From the NCBI GenBank assembly GCA_033764055.1, contig JANRJI010000077.1:4720-68719 (forward strand): a DNA stretch of 64,000 nt. Direction: 5' to 3'. The notes below the pieces were generated by a model. It searched no databases. It worked only from the letters and a program-made list of their open reading frames with translations, and was not told the origin of the DNA. The DNA comes from Ga0077555 sp033764055. GTDB lineage: Bacteria > Pseudomonadota > Alphaproteobacteria > Rhizobiales > Hyphomicrobiaceae. Of the stretch, positions 17,161 to 26,537 are shown piece after piece (the first letter of the stretch is position 1; every line of letters starts with the position of its first letter). The translations under genes and the position numbers were made by a program.

Positions 17161-18492
17161 ATGCCCACAGCCTCCGCCACCACCGACCGTCTGCCGGCCA
17201 ACGCCTCGCTCGAGGACGCCCTGGTCGAGGCACGCGCCACCTACACGGCGCGCAATCCGAAGAGCCACGCCTTGCAGCTCCAGGCCGAGCGCAGCCTGCC
17301 CGGCGGCAACACCCGGACGGTGCTGTTCTACGGGCCGTTTCCGCTGCGCTTCGTCAAGGGCGAGGGCTGCCGACTGATCGATGCAGACGGGCACACCTAC
17401 GTCGATTTCCTCGCGGAGTACACGGCCGGCATGTTCGGTCACTCGAACCCCGCCATCCGCAAGGCGATCGAGCGGGCCCTGGACTTCGGGGTCAACATCG
17501 GTGGCCATACCGAGCTCGAGGTCAGGCTGGCTGAGGCCGTGACGCGGCGCTTCACGTCGATGGAGCGCGTGCGCTTCACCAACTCGGGCACCGAGGGCAA
17601 CCTGATGGCCGTCTCGCTGGCCCGGGCCTTCACCAAACGATCGAAGGTGATGGTCTTCACCGGCGGCTACCACGGCGGCGTGCTCTATTTCCGTAAAGGC
17701 GGCTCGCCAGTGAACGCGCCGTTCCCGGTGCTCGTCGCCCGCTACAACGACATCGCCAGCGTCCGCGAGCTGGCCGACGCCAATTCGCGAGATCTGGCGT
17801 GCATCATCGTCGAGCCGATGTTCGGCTCGACCGGCTGCATCCAGGCAGAGCCGGAGTTCCTCGCCGGCCTGCGCAAGGTCGCCGACGAGACCGGCGCACT
17901 GCTGATCCTCGACGAGGTGATGACGTCGCGGCTGGCGCCGGGGGGACTTCAGAGCCTCGTCGGTGTCAAGCCCGACTTGACGACGCTCGGCAAGTACGTC
18001 GGCGGCGGCATGTCGTTCGGTGCCTTCGGCGGCCGCGCCGACGTGATGGCGCTGTTCGACCCGAACCGGGGCGACGCGCTGCCGCATGCCGGCACCTTCA
18101 ACAACAACACGCTGACGATGAGCGCCGGACTTGCCGCATTGACCGAGGCCGCGACGCCGGAGGCCGTCACTGCCCTCAACGCGCGCGGCGACCGGCTCCG
18201 CGAGCGCCTCAACGCCATCTGCCTGGCGGCTGGCGCGCGCATGCAGTTCACCGGGCGCGGCTCGATGATGGCCGTGCACTTCGCCGACGGGCCGATCCGC
18301 GACGAGGCCGACGCCGACCGCGGCAACCAGGACCTGAAGGAGCTGCTCTTCTTCGATCTCCTCGACCGGGGCGTCTACATGGCCCGTCGCGGGATGATCG
18401 TGCTGAGCCTCGCCCAGGACGAGGACGCCTTCGCCAAGCTCGAGGCAGCAGTCGAGGATTTCGTGAGACTGCGCAAGCGCTTCCTGGCCTGA
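17161..18492 (+). CDS. class III PLP aminotransferase, glutamate-1-semialdehyde aminomutase-like
   Basis: This 443-residue fold-type I PLP protein has SLPGGNTRTVLFYGPFPLRF and NSGTEGNLMAVSLARAFT, the LILDEVMTSR Asp, and Lys278 in TTLGKYVGGGMSFGAFGG. These are the marks of the HemL-like branch of class III aminotransferases. Because this organism makes 5-aminolevulinate with hemA/ALAS, a true HemL is not needed. The gene is more likely a relative acting on another amino substrate. AGGAG lies 10 bases before the ATG. Confidence 0.87.
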   Translation: MPTASATTDRLPANASLEDALVEARATYTARNPKSHALQLQAERSLPGGNTRTVLFYGPFPLRFVKGEGCRLIDADGHTYVDFLAEYTAGMFGHSNPAIRKAIERALDFGVNIGGHTELEVRLAEAVTRRFTSMERVRFTNSGTEGNLMAVSLARAFTKRSKVMVFTGGYHGGVLYFRKGGSPVNAPFPVLVARYNDIASVRELADANSRDLACIIVEPMFGSTGCIQAEPEFLAGLRKVADETGALLILDEVMTSRLAPGGLQSLVGVKPDLTTLGKYVGGGMSFGAFGGRADVMALFDPNRGDALPHAGTFNNNTLTMSAGLAALTEAATPEAVTALNARGDRLRERLNAICLAAGARMQFTGRGSMMAVHFADGPIRDEADADRGNQDLKELLFFDLLDRGVYMARRGMIVLSLAQDEDAFAKLEAAVEDFVRLRKRFLA

Positions 18493-18730
18493 CGCGGCAA
18501 GCAGGGCCGGTGGGGCTGGCACTCGCCCTGGCGACAGCCCTCCCCGCGTCAATCTGGGGCAGGCATCCGGTTGGCGCCGCCGACAGCATCAGGGTCACTC
18601 GCGCGTCGCTGTCAAATTCCTGACAAGACTTGTGCTGTTGCGTCGCACAATCACATATTGCGCTGCATCATGACCCTTCCTACATTTGCTCCATCAGTGA
18701 GAAATCGGTCATCAGTTCGGACATAGCCTC

Positions 18731-18976
18731 ATGAGCAACAAATCAACGAAGGCCAAGACGCTCCTCGAGCTCGAAGCCAACGAGTGCCGCTGGCCTCTGG
18801 GCGATCCGCGTCAGTCCGGCTTCCATTTCTGCGGCGCACAGCAGGTGCTCGGTCGTCCCTACTGCGTCGAGCACTGGCAGATGTCGTTCGTGCCGGGCAA
18901 GGGCCGATCATCGCCTTCGGCTCTCCCGTTGGCCGCTCCGACAGCTCTGCCAGCTCCGGCCAAGCGCGCAGCCTGA
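18731..18976 (+). CDS. short GcrA-like protein lacking the N-terminal DNA-binding domain
   Basis: This is an 81-residue protein. Residues 11-50 match the conserved C-terminal region of alphaproteobacterial GcrA: LLELEANECRWPLGDP, FHFCGAQQVLGRPYCVEHW. GcrA is a sigma70-binding cell-cycle regulator of about 170 residues with an N-terminal helix-turn-helix. Here that half is absent, and the ATG follows a normal intergenic region, so this looks like a separate short paralogue rather than a broken copy. The C-terminal domain of GcrA binds RNA polymerase sigma70 domain 2, so the protein might compete with or modulate full-length GcrA. The tail is Ala/Pro-rich. Confidence 0.75.
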   Translation: MSNKSTKAKTLLELEANECRWPLGDPRQSGFHFCGAQQVLGRPYCVEHWQMSFVPGKGRSSPSALPLAAPTALPAPAKRAA

Positions 18977-19146
18977 CGGCGTGCCGCTCGGCTGTCGCCG
19001 GGCGGGACCCTTCGGCCATCGATGCCCGGAGGGCAGACAGCCAGCCGGACGACGCGACTGAGCGACCGCTGGGGCCACGCGACCTGCGGCTTCATGGCGC
19101 TGGCGTCCCCTTCGGGAGGCAACGTCGGCGCATCGGAGTCGCGATG

Positions 19147-19188
19147 GAAAAAAAGGCAGCGCCGGTGCTGCCGAGCATGACCGGCGCT
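19147..19188 (-). terminator. rho-independent terminator of lepA
   Basis: Read on the minus strand, a 9-bp perfect stem AGCGCCGGT / ACCGGCGCT (19180-19188 and 19158-19166) with a 13-nt loop is followed by GCC and seven T residues (19154-19148). The stem begins at the first base of the lepA stop codon, so the hairpin overlaps the end of the gene. Confidence 0.85.
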
Positions 19189-20990
19189 CAGTTCTCATCC
19201 ATCTTCAGCGCCGCGATGAACGCCTCCTGCGGGATCTCCACGGAGCCGAACTCGCGCATCTTCTTCTTACCCTTCTTCTGCTTTTCCAAGAGTTTGCGCT
19301 TGCGCGTGATATCGCCGCCGTAGCACTTGGCGAGCACATCCTTCCTAAGTGCGCTGATCGTCTCGCGGGCGATCACCTTGGCACCGATCGCCGCCTGGAT
19401 CGGAATCTTGAACAGGTGCTGCGGGATCAGCTCCTTGAGTTTCTCGCACATCGCGCGGCCCCGCTGCTCGGAGCGCGTGCGATGCACGATGATCGACAGG
19501 GCGTCAACCGGCTCGCCGTTGACCAGGACCGAGAGCTTGACGAGGTCGCCCTCCTCGTACCCCTTGATATGGTAGTCGAACGAGGCGTAGCCGCGGCTTA
19601 CGGATTTCAGGCGGTCGTAGAAATCGAACACCACCTCGTTCAGTGGCAGCTCGTAGACGAGCATCGCGCGCGTGCCGACATAAGTCAGGTTCTTCTGCCG
19701 TCCGCGCCGGTCCTGGCAGAGCTTCAGCACCGCCCCCAGGTAGTCGTCCGGCACCAGGATCGTCGCCTCGATCCACGGCTCCTCGATGTGATCGATGCGC
19801 ATGGTGTCGGGCATGTCGGCAGGATTGTGCATCTCCTGCATCGTCCCGTCCGTCATGTGCATCTGGTAGATCACACTCGGCGCGGTCGTGATCAGGTCGA
19901 GGTTGAACTCGCGCTCCAGACGCTCGGTGATGATCTCGAGATGGAGGAGGCCGAGGAAGCCGCAGCGGAAGCCCTGGCCCAGCGCGGCGCTGGTCTCCAT
20001 CTCGTAGGAGAAGCTCGCATCGTTGAGGCGTAGCTTGCCCATGGCCTCGCGCAGATCCTCGAAATCGGCGGCGTCCACCGGGAAAAGGCCGCAGAACACC
20101 ACCGGCTGCGCCGGCTTGAAGCCAGGCAGCGGCTCCGGCGTCGGGTTCTTCTCGTCGGTGACGGTGTCGCCGACACGCGTATCGGCGACCTGCTTGATCG
20201 CGGCCGTGAAGAAGCCGACATCGCCGGGGCCGAGCTCGTCGAGCATCTCCTGCTTCGGCCGAAAGATGCCGACGCGGTCGAGCTGATAGACGGCGCCCGA
20301 GGACATCAGCTTGACCCGCTGGCCCTTCTTCATCACGCCGTCCTTGACCCGGACGAGCACGACGACGCCGAGATAGGCGTCATACCAGCTGTCGATCAGC
20401 AGCGCCTTCAGCGGCGCCTTGCGCTCGCCTTTTGGCGGCGGCAGGCGCTCGACGATGGCCTCCAGCACGGCCGGCACATTGAGCCCGGTCTTGGCCGAGA
20501 CGCCGATAGCCCCTGACGCATCGATACCGATCACGTCCTCGATCTGCTGCTTGACACGGTCCTCGTCGGCCGCAGGCAGGTCGATCTTGTTCAGAACGGG
20601 CAGGATCTCGAGGTTGGTGTCGCGCGCCTGATAGCCGTTGGCGAGGGTCTGAGCCTCGACGCCCTGCGAGGCGTCGACGACCAGGATCGCCCCTTCGCAG
20701 GCGGCGAGCGAGCGGGAAACCTCGTAGGCGAAGTCAACGTGGCCGGGCGTATCCATCAGGTTGAGCTGATACGTCTTGCCGTCCTTGGCCTTGTAGTCGA
20801 GACGCACGGTCTGCGCCTTGATGGTGATGCCCCGCTCCTTCTCGATGTCCATGGAGTCGAGGATCTGGTCTTGCATCTCGCGGTCGGAGACGTTGCCGCA
20901 CAGCTGAATCAGCCGATCGGACAAGGTCGACTTGCCGTGATCGATGTGGGCGATGATGGAGAAGTTGCGGATCAGCGATGTGTCGGTCAT
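19188..20990 (-). CDS. lepA: elongation factor 4 (back-translocating GTPase LepA)
   Basis: This 600-residue translational GTPase has G1 (AHIDHGKST), G2/G3 (EKERGITIKAQT, DTPGHVDFAYEV) and G4 (NKIDLP). The LepA-specific C-terminal region includes LCQDRRGRQKNLTY and KLLEKQKKGKKKMREFGSVE. LepA lacks EF-G domain IV and acts on stalled or misassembled ribosomes and in ribosome biogenesis. Length and order are canonical. ATG 20990 is the family start; the frame runs on to 21098 but without similarity. It lies 177 bp after the SulP gene and ends at a strong terminator. Confidence 0.98.
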   Translation of the reverse strand: MTDTSLIRNFSIIAHIDHGKSTLSDRLIQLCGNVSDREMQDQILDSMDIEKERGITIKAQTVRLDYKAKDGKTYQLNLMDTPGHVDFAYEVSRSLAACEGAILVVDASQGVEAQTLANGYQARDTNLEILPVLNKIDLPAADEDRVKQQIEDVIGIDASGAIGVSAKTGLNVPAVLEAIVERLPPPKGERKAPLKALLIDSWYDAYLGVVVLVRVKDGVMKKGQRVKLMSSGAVYQLDRVGIFRPKQEMLDELGPGDVGFFTAAIKQVADTRVGDTVTDEKNPTPEPLPGFKPAQPVVFCGLFPVDAADFEDLREAMGKLRLNDASFSYEMETSAALGQGFRCGFLGLLHLEIITERLEREFNLDLITTAPSVIYQMHMTDGTMQEMHNPADMPDTMRIDHIEEPWIEATILVPDDYLGAVLKLCQDRRGRQKNLTYVGTRAMLVYELPLNEVVFDFYDRLKSVSRGYASFDYHIKGYEEGDLVKLSVLVNGEPVDALSIIVHRTRSEQRGRAMCEKLKELIPQHLFKIPIQAAIGAKVIARETISALRKDVLAKCYGGDITRKRKLLEKQKKGKKKMREFGSVEIPQEAFIAALKMDEN

Positions 20991-21167
20991 GCGCGGGAGA
21001 TAGCACCTCGGCCGCCCGGAATGAAGGGGCGGCCGACAGCATCCCTTCGGCCACACCGCCGCGTCCCCTGTCCGGCGGCGGCGCGGCCCGCTACGCAACC
21101 GTCGGACGCCTCATTCCGCTCGCGGCGGAGCCGGCTCCGCTTCTCGCCGACTGGACCTCCGCGAGGA

Positions 21168-22922
21168 TCAGCTCCTGGAGCCCAGCCCCGCCAGCAGCCC
21201 TTTGGCCTTCTCCAGTGCGATGAACCCGTTCGAGGCGACGATCACCCTGTGGCGCTTGAGCAGCCCCATCCGGTGCATCGCCTCGCGCGGTTGCTTCTGC
21301 AGTCCAGAGATCACCAGGCGGCTGTCGTGCTTGGCCAGGTCGGTTGCCAGGTCCTCGAGTGCCGAGAGCGCCGTCGCATCGACCAGTGGCACGTCGCGCA
21401 TCCTGAGAATGAGGACCTTTGGGTAGGCCGGGCTGTTGCGCAGCGTGTCGACCACCGTGCTGGCGCCTCCGAAGAACAGCGGTCCGCGCAGCGAAAGCAC
21501 GCGAATGCCGACAGGCAGCGGCATCTCGGTCAGCACGGAGCGCGGGGTCGAGACGTCGTCCAGATCGCGGTCGTCGAGCCTTCCCTCGCCGACGCCGGCG
21601 ATCGAGGCCTCCGACATACGATGCATGAACAGCATGCACGCCAGACCGAAGCCGACCCCGATGGCGACATTGAGATCGACCACGACCGTCAGGACCAGCG
21701 TCGCGATCAGAACCAGGCGATCGTCGAATGGCGCCCGGGTGAGGAAATGCGACACCTCGTGATAGTCGATCAGGCGCCACGAGACGTTGAGCAGGACGGC
21801 GGCGAGGCACGGCAGCGCCAGGTACGATGCTGCCGGGGCGGCGAGCAGCATGAACAGCAGCACGAACACGGCGTGGAATACACCCGAAAGCGGCGTCTTG
21901 GCACCGGCAGAGATGTTCGTGCCCGTCCGCGCGATGACACCGGTGGCCGGGAGACCGCCGAACAGTGGCGAAGCGATATTGGCGATGCCCTGCCCCAGCA
22001 CCTCCGCATTCGAGCGATGGCGCCCGCCTGTCTTGGCATCCGCCGCGACGGCCGACAACAACGACTCGACGCCGACCAGGAACGCGATGGTGAAGGCCGA
22101 CGGCAGCACGGCCGCGATCATCGACGGCGACAGGTCAGGAAGCTGCGGCACGGGCAGCGCGTTGGGGATGCCACCGAAGCGCGAGCCGATCGTGTCGACA
22201 GGCAGGCCGAAGGCCCAGGCGACGCCCGATGCGGCGACGACAGCGAACAGCAGACCGGGCCAACTCGGCCGCCATCGCCTCATCAGCGAGATGACGGCCA
22301 GAGTGACGCCACCGACCAGAAGCGCGCTGGGATTGAAGGTCCCCTTGATCTCCCACAGCCCGGCAATCTTGTGCAGAAACTCTGGCGGAACGTCACCGTT
22401 CAGGCCAAGAAAGTCCTTCAACTGGCCAACGGCGATGATGATGCCGATGCCACTCGTGAAGCCCAGGATGACCGGCCCCGGAATATATTTGATGTAGGTC
22501 CCGAGCCGCAGCATCGCCGCGGCGACGAGCACGAAGCCGGCGAGGAACGTCGCGGTCATGAGGCCAGCCAGGCCGTGTGCGCCGATGATGTTGGCGATGA
22601 TGACGATGAAAGCCGCAGCCGGCCCCCCGACCTGAAAGCGACTGCCCCCGAAAGCCGAGATGCAGAACCCCGCGACGACCGATGTCACGAGGCCGCGATC
22701 CGGCGTGGCGCCTGCACCGATGGCGATCGCCATCGACAGCGGCAGCGCGAGGATTGCGACTGTCAGGCCAGCGATCAGATCGCTGCTCAGCCGCCCGATG
22801 CCGTAGCCCTCGCGCACGGCAATGACGAGCTTCGGCACGAAATGCGACCAGTAGGACGCGATCTTTGCGCCTGCCGCCGTCGACGGAGGCGGTAGCACCC
22901 CGCCGTGCTGTTGGTTCTGCAT
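21168..22922 (-). CDS. SulP-family anion transporter with STAS domain
   Basis: This is a 584-residue membrane protein of the SLC26/SulP family, which carries sulfate, bicarbonate or other small anions. It has an N-terminal sulfate-transporter signature region (DLIAGLTVAILALPLSMAIA) and 10-14 hydrophobic segments to about residue 430. A cytoplasmic STAS domain follows (about 460-570: LSLRGPLFFGGASTVVDTL, VPLVDATALSALEDLA). The anion cannot be deduced from sequence. It lies upstream of lepA on the same strand. Confidence 0.93.
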   Translation of the reverse strand: MQNQQHGGVLPPPSTAAGAKIASYWSHFVPKLVIAVREGYGIGRLSSDLIAGLTVAILALPLSMAIAIGAGATPDRGLVTSVVAGFCISAFGGSRFQVGGPAAAFIVIIANIIGAHGLAGLMTATFLAGFVLVAAAMLRLGTYIKYIPGPVILGFTSGIGIIIAVGQLKDFLGLNGDVPPEFLHKIAGLWEIKGTFNPSALLVGGVTLAVISLMRRWRPSWPGLLFAVVAASGVAWAFGLPVDTIGSRFGGIPNALPVPQLPDLSPSMIAAVLPSAFTIAFLVGVESLLSAVAADAKTGGRHRSNAEVLGQGIANIASPLFGGLPATGVIARTGTNISAGAKTPLSGVFHAVFVLLFMLLAAPAASYLALPCLAAVLLNVSWRLIDYHEVSHFLTRAPFDDRLVLIATLVLTVVVDLNVAIGVGFGLACMLFMHRMSEASIAGVGEGRLDDRDLDDVSTPRSVLTEMPLPVGIRVLSLRGPLFFGGASTVVDTLRNSPAYPKVLILRMRDVPLVDATALSALEDLATDLAKHDSRLVISGLQKQPREAMHRMGLLKRHRVIVASNGFIALEKAKGLLAGLGSRS

Positions 22923-23034
22923 CCGATGGGCCCCGCGCGTTGGGACGACGAAAAGCGCAACGTCGGACTCTAGCGCCTCGGGTTGGCAATACTCAAGCGC
23001 TGCTCGTCATTTCCTTCGCGGTGCGCCATCAAAT

Positions 23035-23065
23035 GCTTTCGGGCGGCCAATGGCCGCCCGAAAGC
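23035..23065. terminator. perfect 15-bp hairpin, probable terminator of the deacetylase gene
   Basis: GCTTTCGGGCGGCCA at 23035-23049 is exactly complementary to 23051-23065 around a single central base. It lies about 50 bp after the stop of the deacetylase gene read on the minus strand, where it is followed by ATTTG only. It is therefore a strong hairpin with a weak T-tract and may act as terminator or 3'-end stabiliser. Confidence 0.6.
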
Positions 23066-23115
23066 CCGTCGCAATACTCGGATTTGACGATTGGGTCCGC
23101 CTGAACGGTTGACGC

Positions 23116-24006
23116 CTACTTTCCGACCTCGCTGATCGTCTTGACCACGCTCGAGGTCGGCCGCGAGCTGGCGCCGCTGACCGGGCCCTTGATCTGGGTC
23201 GCCACCTGCGCGTCGTACTCGGCGATCGACTTGACCGTGCCCTTGGAGCGCACGTGAACCAGCTTGTAGCCATTGGCTTTCAGCTGGGTGAGCAGCTCGG
23301 AGGCGGCCTGTGCCGTGTTCTTCTGGAAGTCGTGCATCAGCACGATGCCTTTGCCGTGCTTCTCGAGCTTTTTCAGGATGGAGGGTACCAGCTTGTCGGT
23401 GCCCTTGAGCTTGAAGTCGAAGGAGTCGATATCGGTCGACCAGATGCCGAGATTGCGCTCGCCGACATACTTCATCATCTCCGGCGGATGGCGGAGCGCC
23501 GGGAACCTGAAGAAGGATCCGAGCTTGTCGCCGGCGTCGCCGAGACTGCGCCGCGCCGCGCTGATGCCCATCTCGATCTCGGCCTTGCGCTTGGCCTCGT
23601 CGATCTTGGGTGCGGAGAGGTCCTGGTGCGAGAATGTGTGCGTGCCGATGGTGTGGCCGGCCTCGGCGACCTGCCGCAGGATATCGGGGTGCCACATCGA
23701 GTGCTTGCCGATGACGAAGAAGATTGCCTTCGCGCAATGCTCCTCGAGCGCCTTCAGGACCTGCTGCGTCGTGCCCGGCCAAGGACCGTCATCGAAGGTC
23801 AGAACCACCTCCTTGGCGCGCAGGAAGTCGTGATCTCGGAAGTGCTCGAAGCCGAACCCCGGCCCACCCGTGGTGTCGATCTCGACTACGCGGGAAACAC
23901 CGAGGGCATTGGGATTCCCGGGGCAGTTGGCGTCGGCAGCCGTGGCCAGCGAAGCGAAGGCGGCAGCAGCCAGGGCGATGGACGCCCAGCGGTTTGCCTT
24001 GAGCAT
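23116..24006 (-). CDS. secreted polysaccharide deacetylase (NodB-type)
   Basis: This 296-residue carbohydrate esterase family 4 protein removes N- or O-acetyl groups from polysaccharides. The signal peptide is residues about 1-28 (ASIALAAAAFASLATA, cleavage near ADA). NodB motifs follow: VVLTFDDGPWPG (catalytic Asp-Asp), THTFSHQDLS (metal His pair), FRFPALRHPPE (motif 3, with Ala-Leu-Arg instead of the usual Pro-x-Gly) and VLMHDFQKN. An alternative ATG at 24027 would add seven residues; neither start has a strong ribosome-binding site. It is monocistronic and ends before a hairpin. Confidence 0.9.
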   Translation of the reverse strand: MLKANRWASIALAAAAFASLATAADANCPGNPNALGVSRVVEIDTTGGPGFGFEHFRDHDFLRAKEVVLTFDDGPWPGTTQQVLKALEEHCAKAIFFVIGKHSMWHPDILRQVAEAGHTIGTHTFSHQDLSAPKIDEAKRKAEIEMGISAARRSLGDAGDKLGSFFRFPALRHPPEMMKYVGERNLGIWSTDIDSFDFKLKGTDKLVPSILKKLEKHGKGIVLMHDFQKNTAQAASELLTQLKANGYKLVHVRSKGTVKSIAEYDAQVATQIKGPVSGASSRPTSSVVKTISEVGK

Positions 24007-24344
24007 GGTAGCGTTTCCCGGTTCCATGTTGATCCGTCTGTCGAGCAAGTGACACGAATTCGAAGCGCTTCGGCAAGGGTGCAGCGCAAACGCTGCCGCA
24101 TTTCGTGACATATGTGGCATTAAATCAGCATCGAGGGCGGCAAATTCCGGTGAAATGGCGCCGGTGACAGCCCGAGGGTGGCCGGATCCCGCCCTGCTGA
24201 CCGGACGCCCCGGTCGGGCGGCTGTCGATGTTCACGGCGTTGGATGACGTCGGCGGACCGGTTCGCCGTCGTTGATTCGCCGCTGAAACCGGGCAAGAGC
24301 CGGCAGCACGACGCGCGCCCTTGCGAACTGCAGCCCGCGCAGGC
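24007..24344. other. intergenic region, no gene seen
   Basis: This space lies upstream of the deacetylase gene and downstream of the sugar dehydrogenase. It holds a small GCAGCG-CAAA-CGCTGC hairpin at 24081-24096 and an AT-richer stretch around 24100-24130 that may contain the deacetylase promoter. No frame in it looks like a gene. Confidence 0.5.
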
Positions 24345-25496
24345 TCAGCCGCGCGGAACAACCTTCAACACGCTCCCGGCCGGCGCATCGGTGAGCAGCC
24401 AGACGGCACCGTCCGGTCCTTCCCGCACGTCGCGGATACGCTCGCGCCGGTCCCGGAGCAGAACCTCCTCGGCGACGACCTTCTCTCCGTCGAGCACGAG
24501 GCGGCGCAAGGTGCGGTCCAGCCCGCCGACGAGGAGATTGCCGCGCCACTGCGGGAACAGCGACGCCGTATAAAAGGCCATGCCGGACGGGGCGATCGAC
24601 GGATCCCAGTAGTAGACCGGCTGCTCCATGCCCTCCTTGTGGGTCGTCTCGTGCAGCCTGGCCCCTGAGTAGTCGATGCCGTAGCCGATGACGGGCCAGC
24701 CGTAGTTGGCGCCCCGTTTGACGATATTGATCTCGTCGCCGCCCTTCGGGCCGTGCTCGACGACCCAGAGACCGCCGGTCGACGGGTGCAGCGCAGCCGA
24801 CTGCGGATTGCGATGGCCATAGCTCCAGATCTCGGGACGTGCGCCGGCCCTGCCGACGAAGGGATTGTCGGGGGGCGCGCTCCCATCCGGCTCCAGCCGC
24901 ACCACTTTGCCCCAATGGCGGGCGAGGTCCTGCGCGAATGCCATCTGGAAGCGCTCGCCGAGCGTCATGTAGAGCTTGCCGTCACGGCCGAAGAGCAGCC
25001 TGGAGCCAAAGTGCAATCCACCGGTGCTCGCCGGCTCCTGCCGGAAGATGACCGCCACATCGTCGAGCCGCTCCCGGCCCGGATCGAGCAACAGGCGGCC
25101 GCGTGCAAGCGCGGTGCCGTTCTGGCTGCCGCCCCGCGGCTCGGCAAACGCCAGATAGATGGTGCCGGTGGCCGCGAAATCCGGCGCCAGGACGACATCG
25201 AGCAGCCCACCCTGGCCGGTCGCCGCCACCTTGGGCACGCCCTCGACCGGTGGCAACAGGCGTCCGTCGCGCGTGACGATCCGCAATCGTCCCGGACGCT
25301 CCGTGACCAGCAGCCGCCCGTCGGGCAGAAACTGCAGCCCCCACGGGTGCTCGAGACCGCCGGCCATCTTGACGACACTGACGGCCGTCGTCGGCGCCGC
25401 TGGCGCCTTGCTCTGCTCGGCGCTGGCCCGCGGCCCGGACGGGAGCAACAGCACGAGCAGCAGCCCGGCGCGCAGGAGGGCAGAGGTCGGCAGCAT
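24345..25496 (-). CDS. PQQ-dependent sugar dehydrogenase (aldose sugar dehydrogenase type)
   Basis: This 383-residue periplasmic beta-propeller protein has a signal peptide LLRAGLLLVLLLPSGPRASA at the N-terminus. Blade motifs are GGLEHPWGLQFLPDGRLLVT, GGLLDVVLAPDFAATGTIYL, GGLHFGSRLLFGRDGKLYMT, SYGHRNPQSAALHP and EHGPKGGDEINIV. This is the soluble quinoprotein glucose/aldose dehydrogenase (Asd/YliI) family, oxidising sugars with PQQ. The frame continues open far upstream to 26630, but the signal peptide fixes ATG 25496. No PQQ biosynthesis gene is in view. Confidence 0.92.
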   Translation of the reverse strand: MLPTSALLRAGLLLVLLLPSGPRASAEQSKAPAAPTTAVSVVKMAGGLEHPWGLQFLPDGRLLVTERPGRLRIVTRDGRLLPPVEGVPKVAATGQGGLLDVVLAPDFAATGTIYLAFAEPRGGSQNGTALARGRLLLDPGRERLDDVAVIFRQEPASTGGLHFGSRLLFGRDGKLYMTLGERFQMAFAQDLARHWGKVVRLEPDGSAPPDNPFVGRAGARPEIWSYGHRNPQSAALHPSTGGLWVVEHGPKGGDEINIVKRGANYGWPVIGYGIDYSGARLHETTHKEGMEQPVYYWDPSIAPSGMAFYTASLFPQWRGNLLVGGLDRTLRRLVLDGEKVVAEEVLLRDRRERIRDVREGPDGAVWLLTDAPAGSVLKVVPRG

Positions 25497-25604
25497 CACG
25501 GGCTCCTCGCAGCAGATCGTTGTTTCGCACACGAGCATTGACGCCCGCATGGCCTTGACCAGTGATATGGGCGCAATCAGGCGCGCACGCGAGGGAGGCA
25601 CTTC

Positions 25605-26537
25605 ATGAGGATCGCAATCATCGGCGTCGGGGCAATGGGCTCCGTCTACGCGGGGCTGCTGGCAGACAACGGCAAGCACGACGTCTGGGCCGTCGACACC
25701 TGGAAAGACCATGTCGATGCGATCAACGCCAAAGGGCTCCGCGTCGAGGGCGCCTCGGGCGACCGCACGGTGCGGCTCAATGCCACGACGAGCCCGGCCG
25801 ACGTCAAGGACGCGGATCTCGTCATCATCGCCACGAAGGACGACGGCGTCACGGCGGCCGCCAGGGCCGCGCTCGCCATCGCCAAGCCGGACGCACCGAT
25901 CCTGACCATCCAGAACGGCCTCGGCTCGGCCGACAGGGTCGCCGAGATCGTCGGCTCGAAGCGCATCATGATGGGCGTCGTCGGCGGCTTCGGCGCCTCG
26001 ATGAAGGCTCCCGGGCATGCCCACCACAATGGCATGGAGTTTCTCCGCCTCGGCGAGATGGACGGCGGTCTGACCCCACGTCTCGAGACTGTGAAGAAGG
26101 CCTGGGAGTCTGGCGGCTTCAAGGTTCTCACCTTCGACGACATCCACAAGATGGTCTGGGAGAAGCTGATCTGCAATTGCACCTACTCGGGCCCGTGCGC
26201 GCTGACCGGCTTGCGCGTCGGCGAGGTGCAGGCGAGTCCCAGCGCCTGGAGCGTAGCAGCCGCCTGCGCCAACGAGGCCTATCTCGTCGCCATGGCACGC
26301 GGCATCAAGCTCGATTTCGACGACCCCGTCCGCTACGTGAAGGAATTCGGCCAGAAGATTCCGAACGCCCGGCCTTCGATGCTGCTCGACCACATGGCAG
26401 GCCGCCCTGCCGAGGTCGACAACATCAATGGCGCCATTCCACGCGAGGGCGCCAAGGTCGGCGTGGCGACACCCGTCAACTCGGTGGTGGTGGCGCTCCT
26501 CAAGGCGAAAGAGGCCGGCTTCAGGAAGCCCGGCTGA
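25605..26537 (+). CDS. ketopantoate reductase family protein (PanE/ApbA-like)
   Basis: This 310-residue NADPH-dependent reductase has an N-terminal Rossmann motif IAIIGVGAMGSVYAGLLADNG. The catalytic Lys is probably in HKMVWEKLICNC, and the C-terminal domain has NARPSMLLDHMAGRPAEVD with the conserved Ser and Glu of the family. Many bacteria have several PanE paralogues, only one of which makes pantoate, so the substrate is open. The gene is divergent from the sugar dehydrogenase with 108 bp between them. Confidence 0.88.
   Translation: MRIAIIGVGAMGSVYAGLLADNGKHDVWAVDTWKDHVDAINAKGLRVEGASGDRTVRLNATTSPADVKDADLVIIATKDDGVTAAARAALAIAKPDAPILTIQNGLGSADRVAEIVGSKRIMMGVVGGFGASMKAPGHAHHNGMEFLRLGEMDGGLTPRLETVKKAWESGGFKVLTFDDIHKMVWEKLICNCTYSGPCALTGLRVGEVQASPSAWSVAAACANEAYLVAMARGIKLDFDDPVRYVKEFGQKIPNARPSMLLDHMAGRPAEVDNINGAIPREGAKVGVATPVNSVVVALLKAKEAGFRKPG

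Noticed and set aside
17161..18492. Annotation as true glutamate-1-semialdehyde aminomutase (hemL)
   Set aside because: The genome uses the ALAS (C4) route through hemA, so a HemL function is not required. The family is broad, and only the fold and PLP lysine can be assigned.
20739..22895. A 718-codon plus-strand frame across the SulP gene
   Set aside because: It is antisense to a well-supported SulP transporter and has an extremely Arg/Asp/His-rich composition, typical of shadows of membrane proteins in GC-rich DNA.
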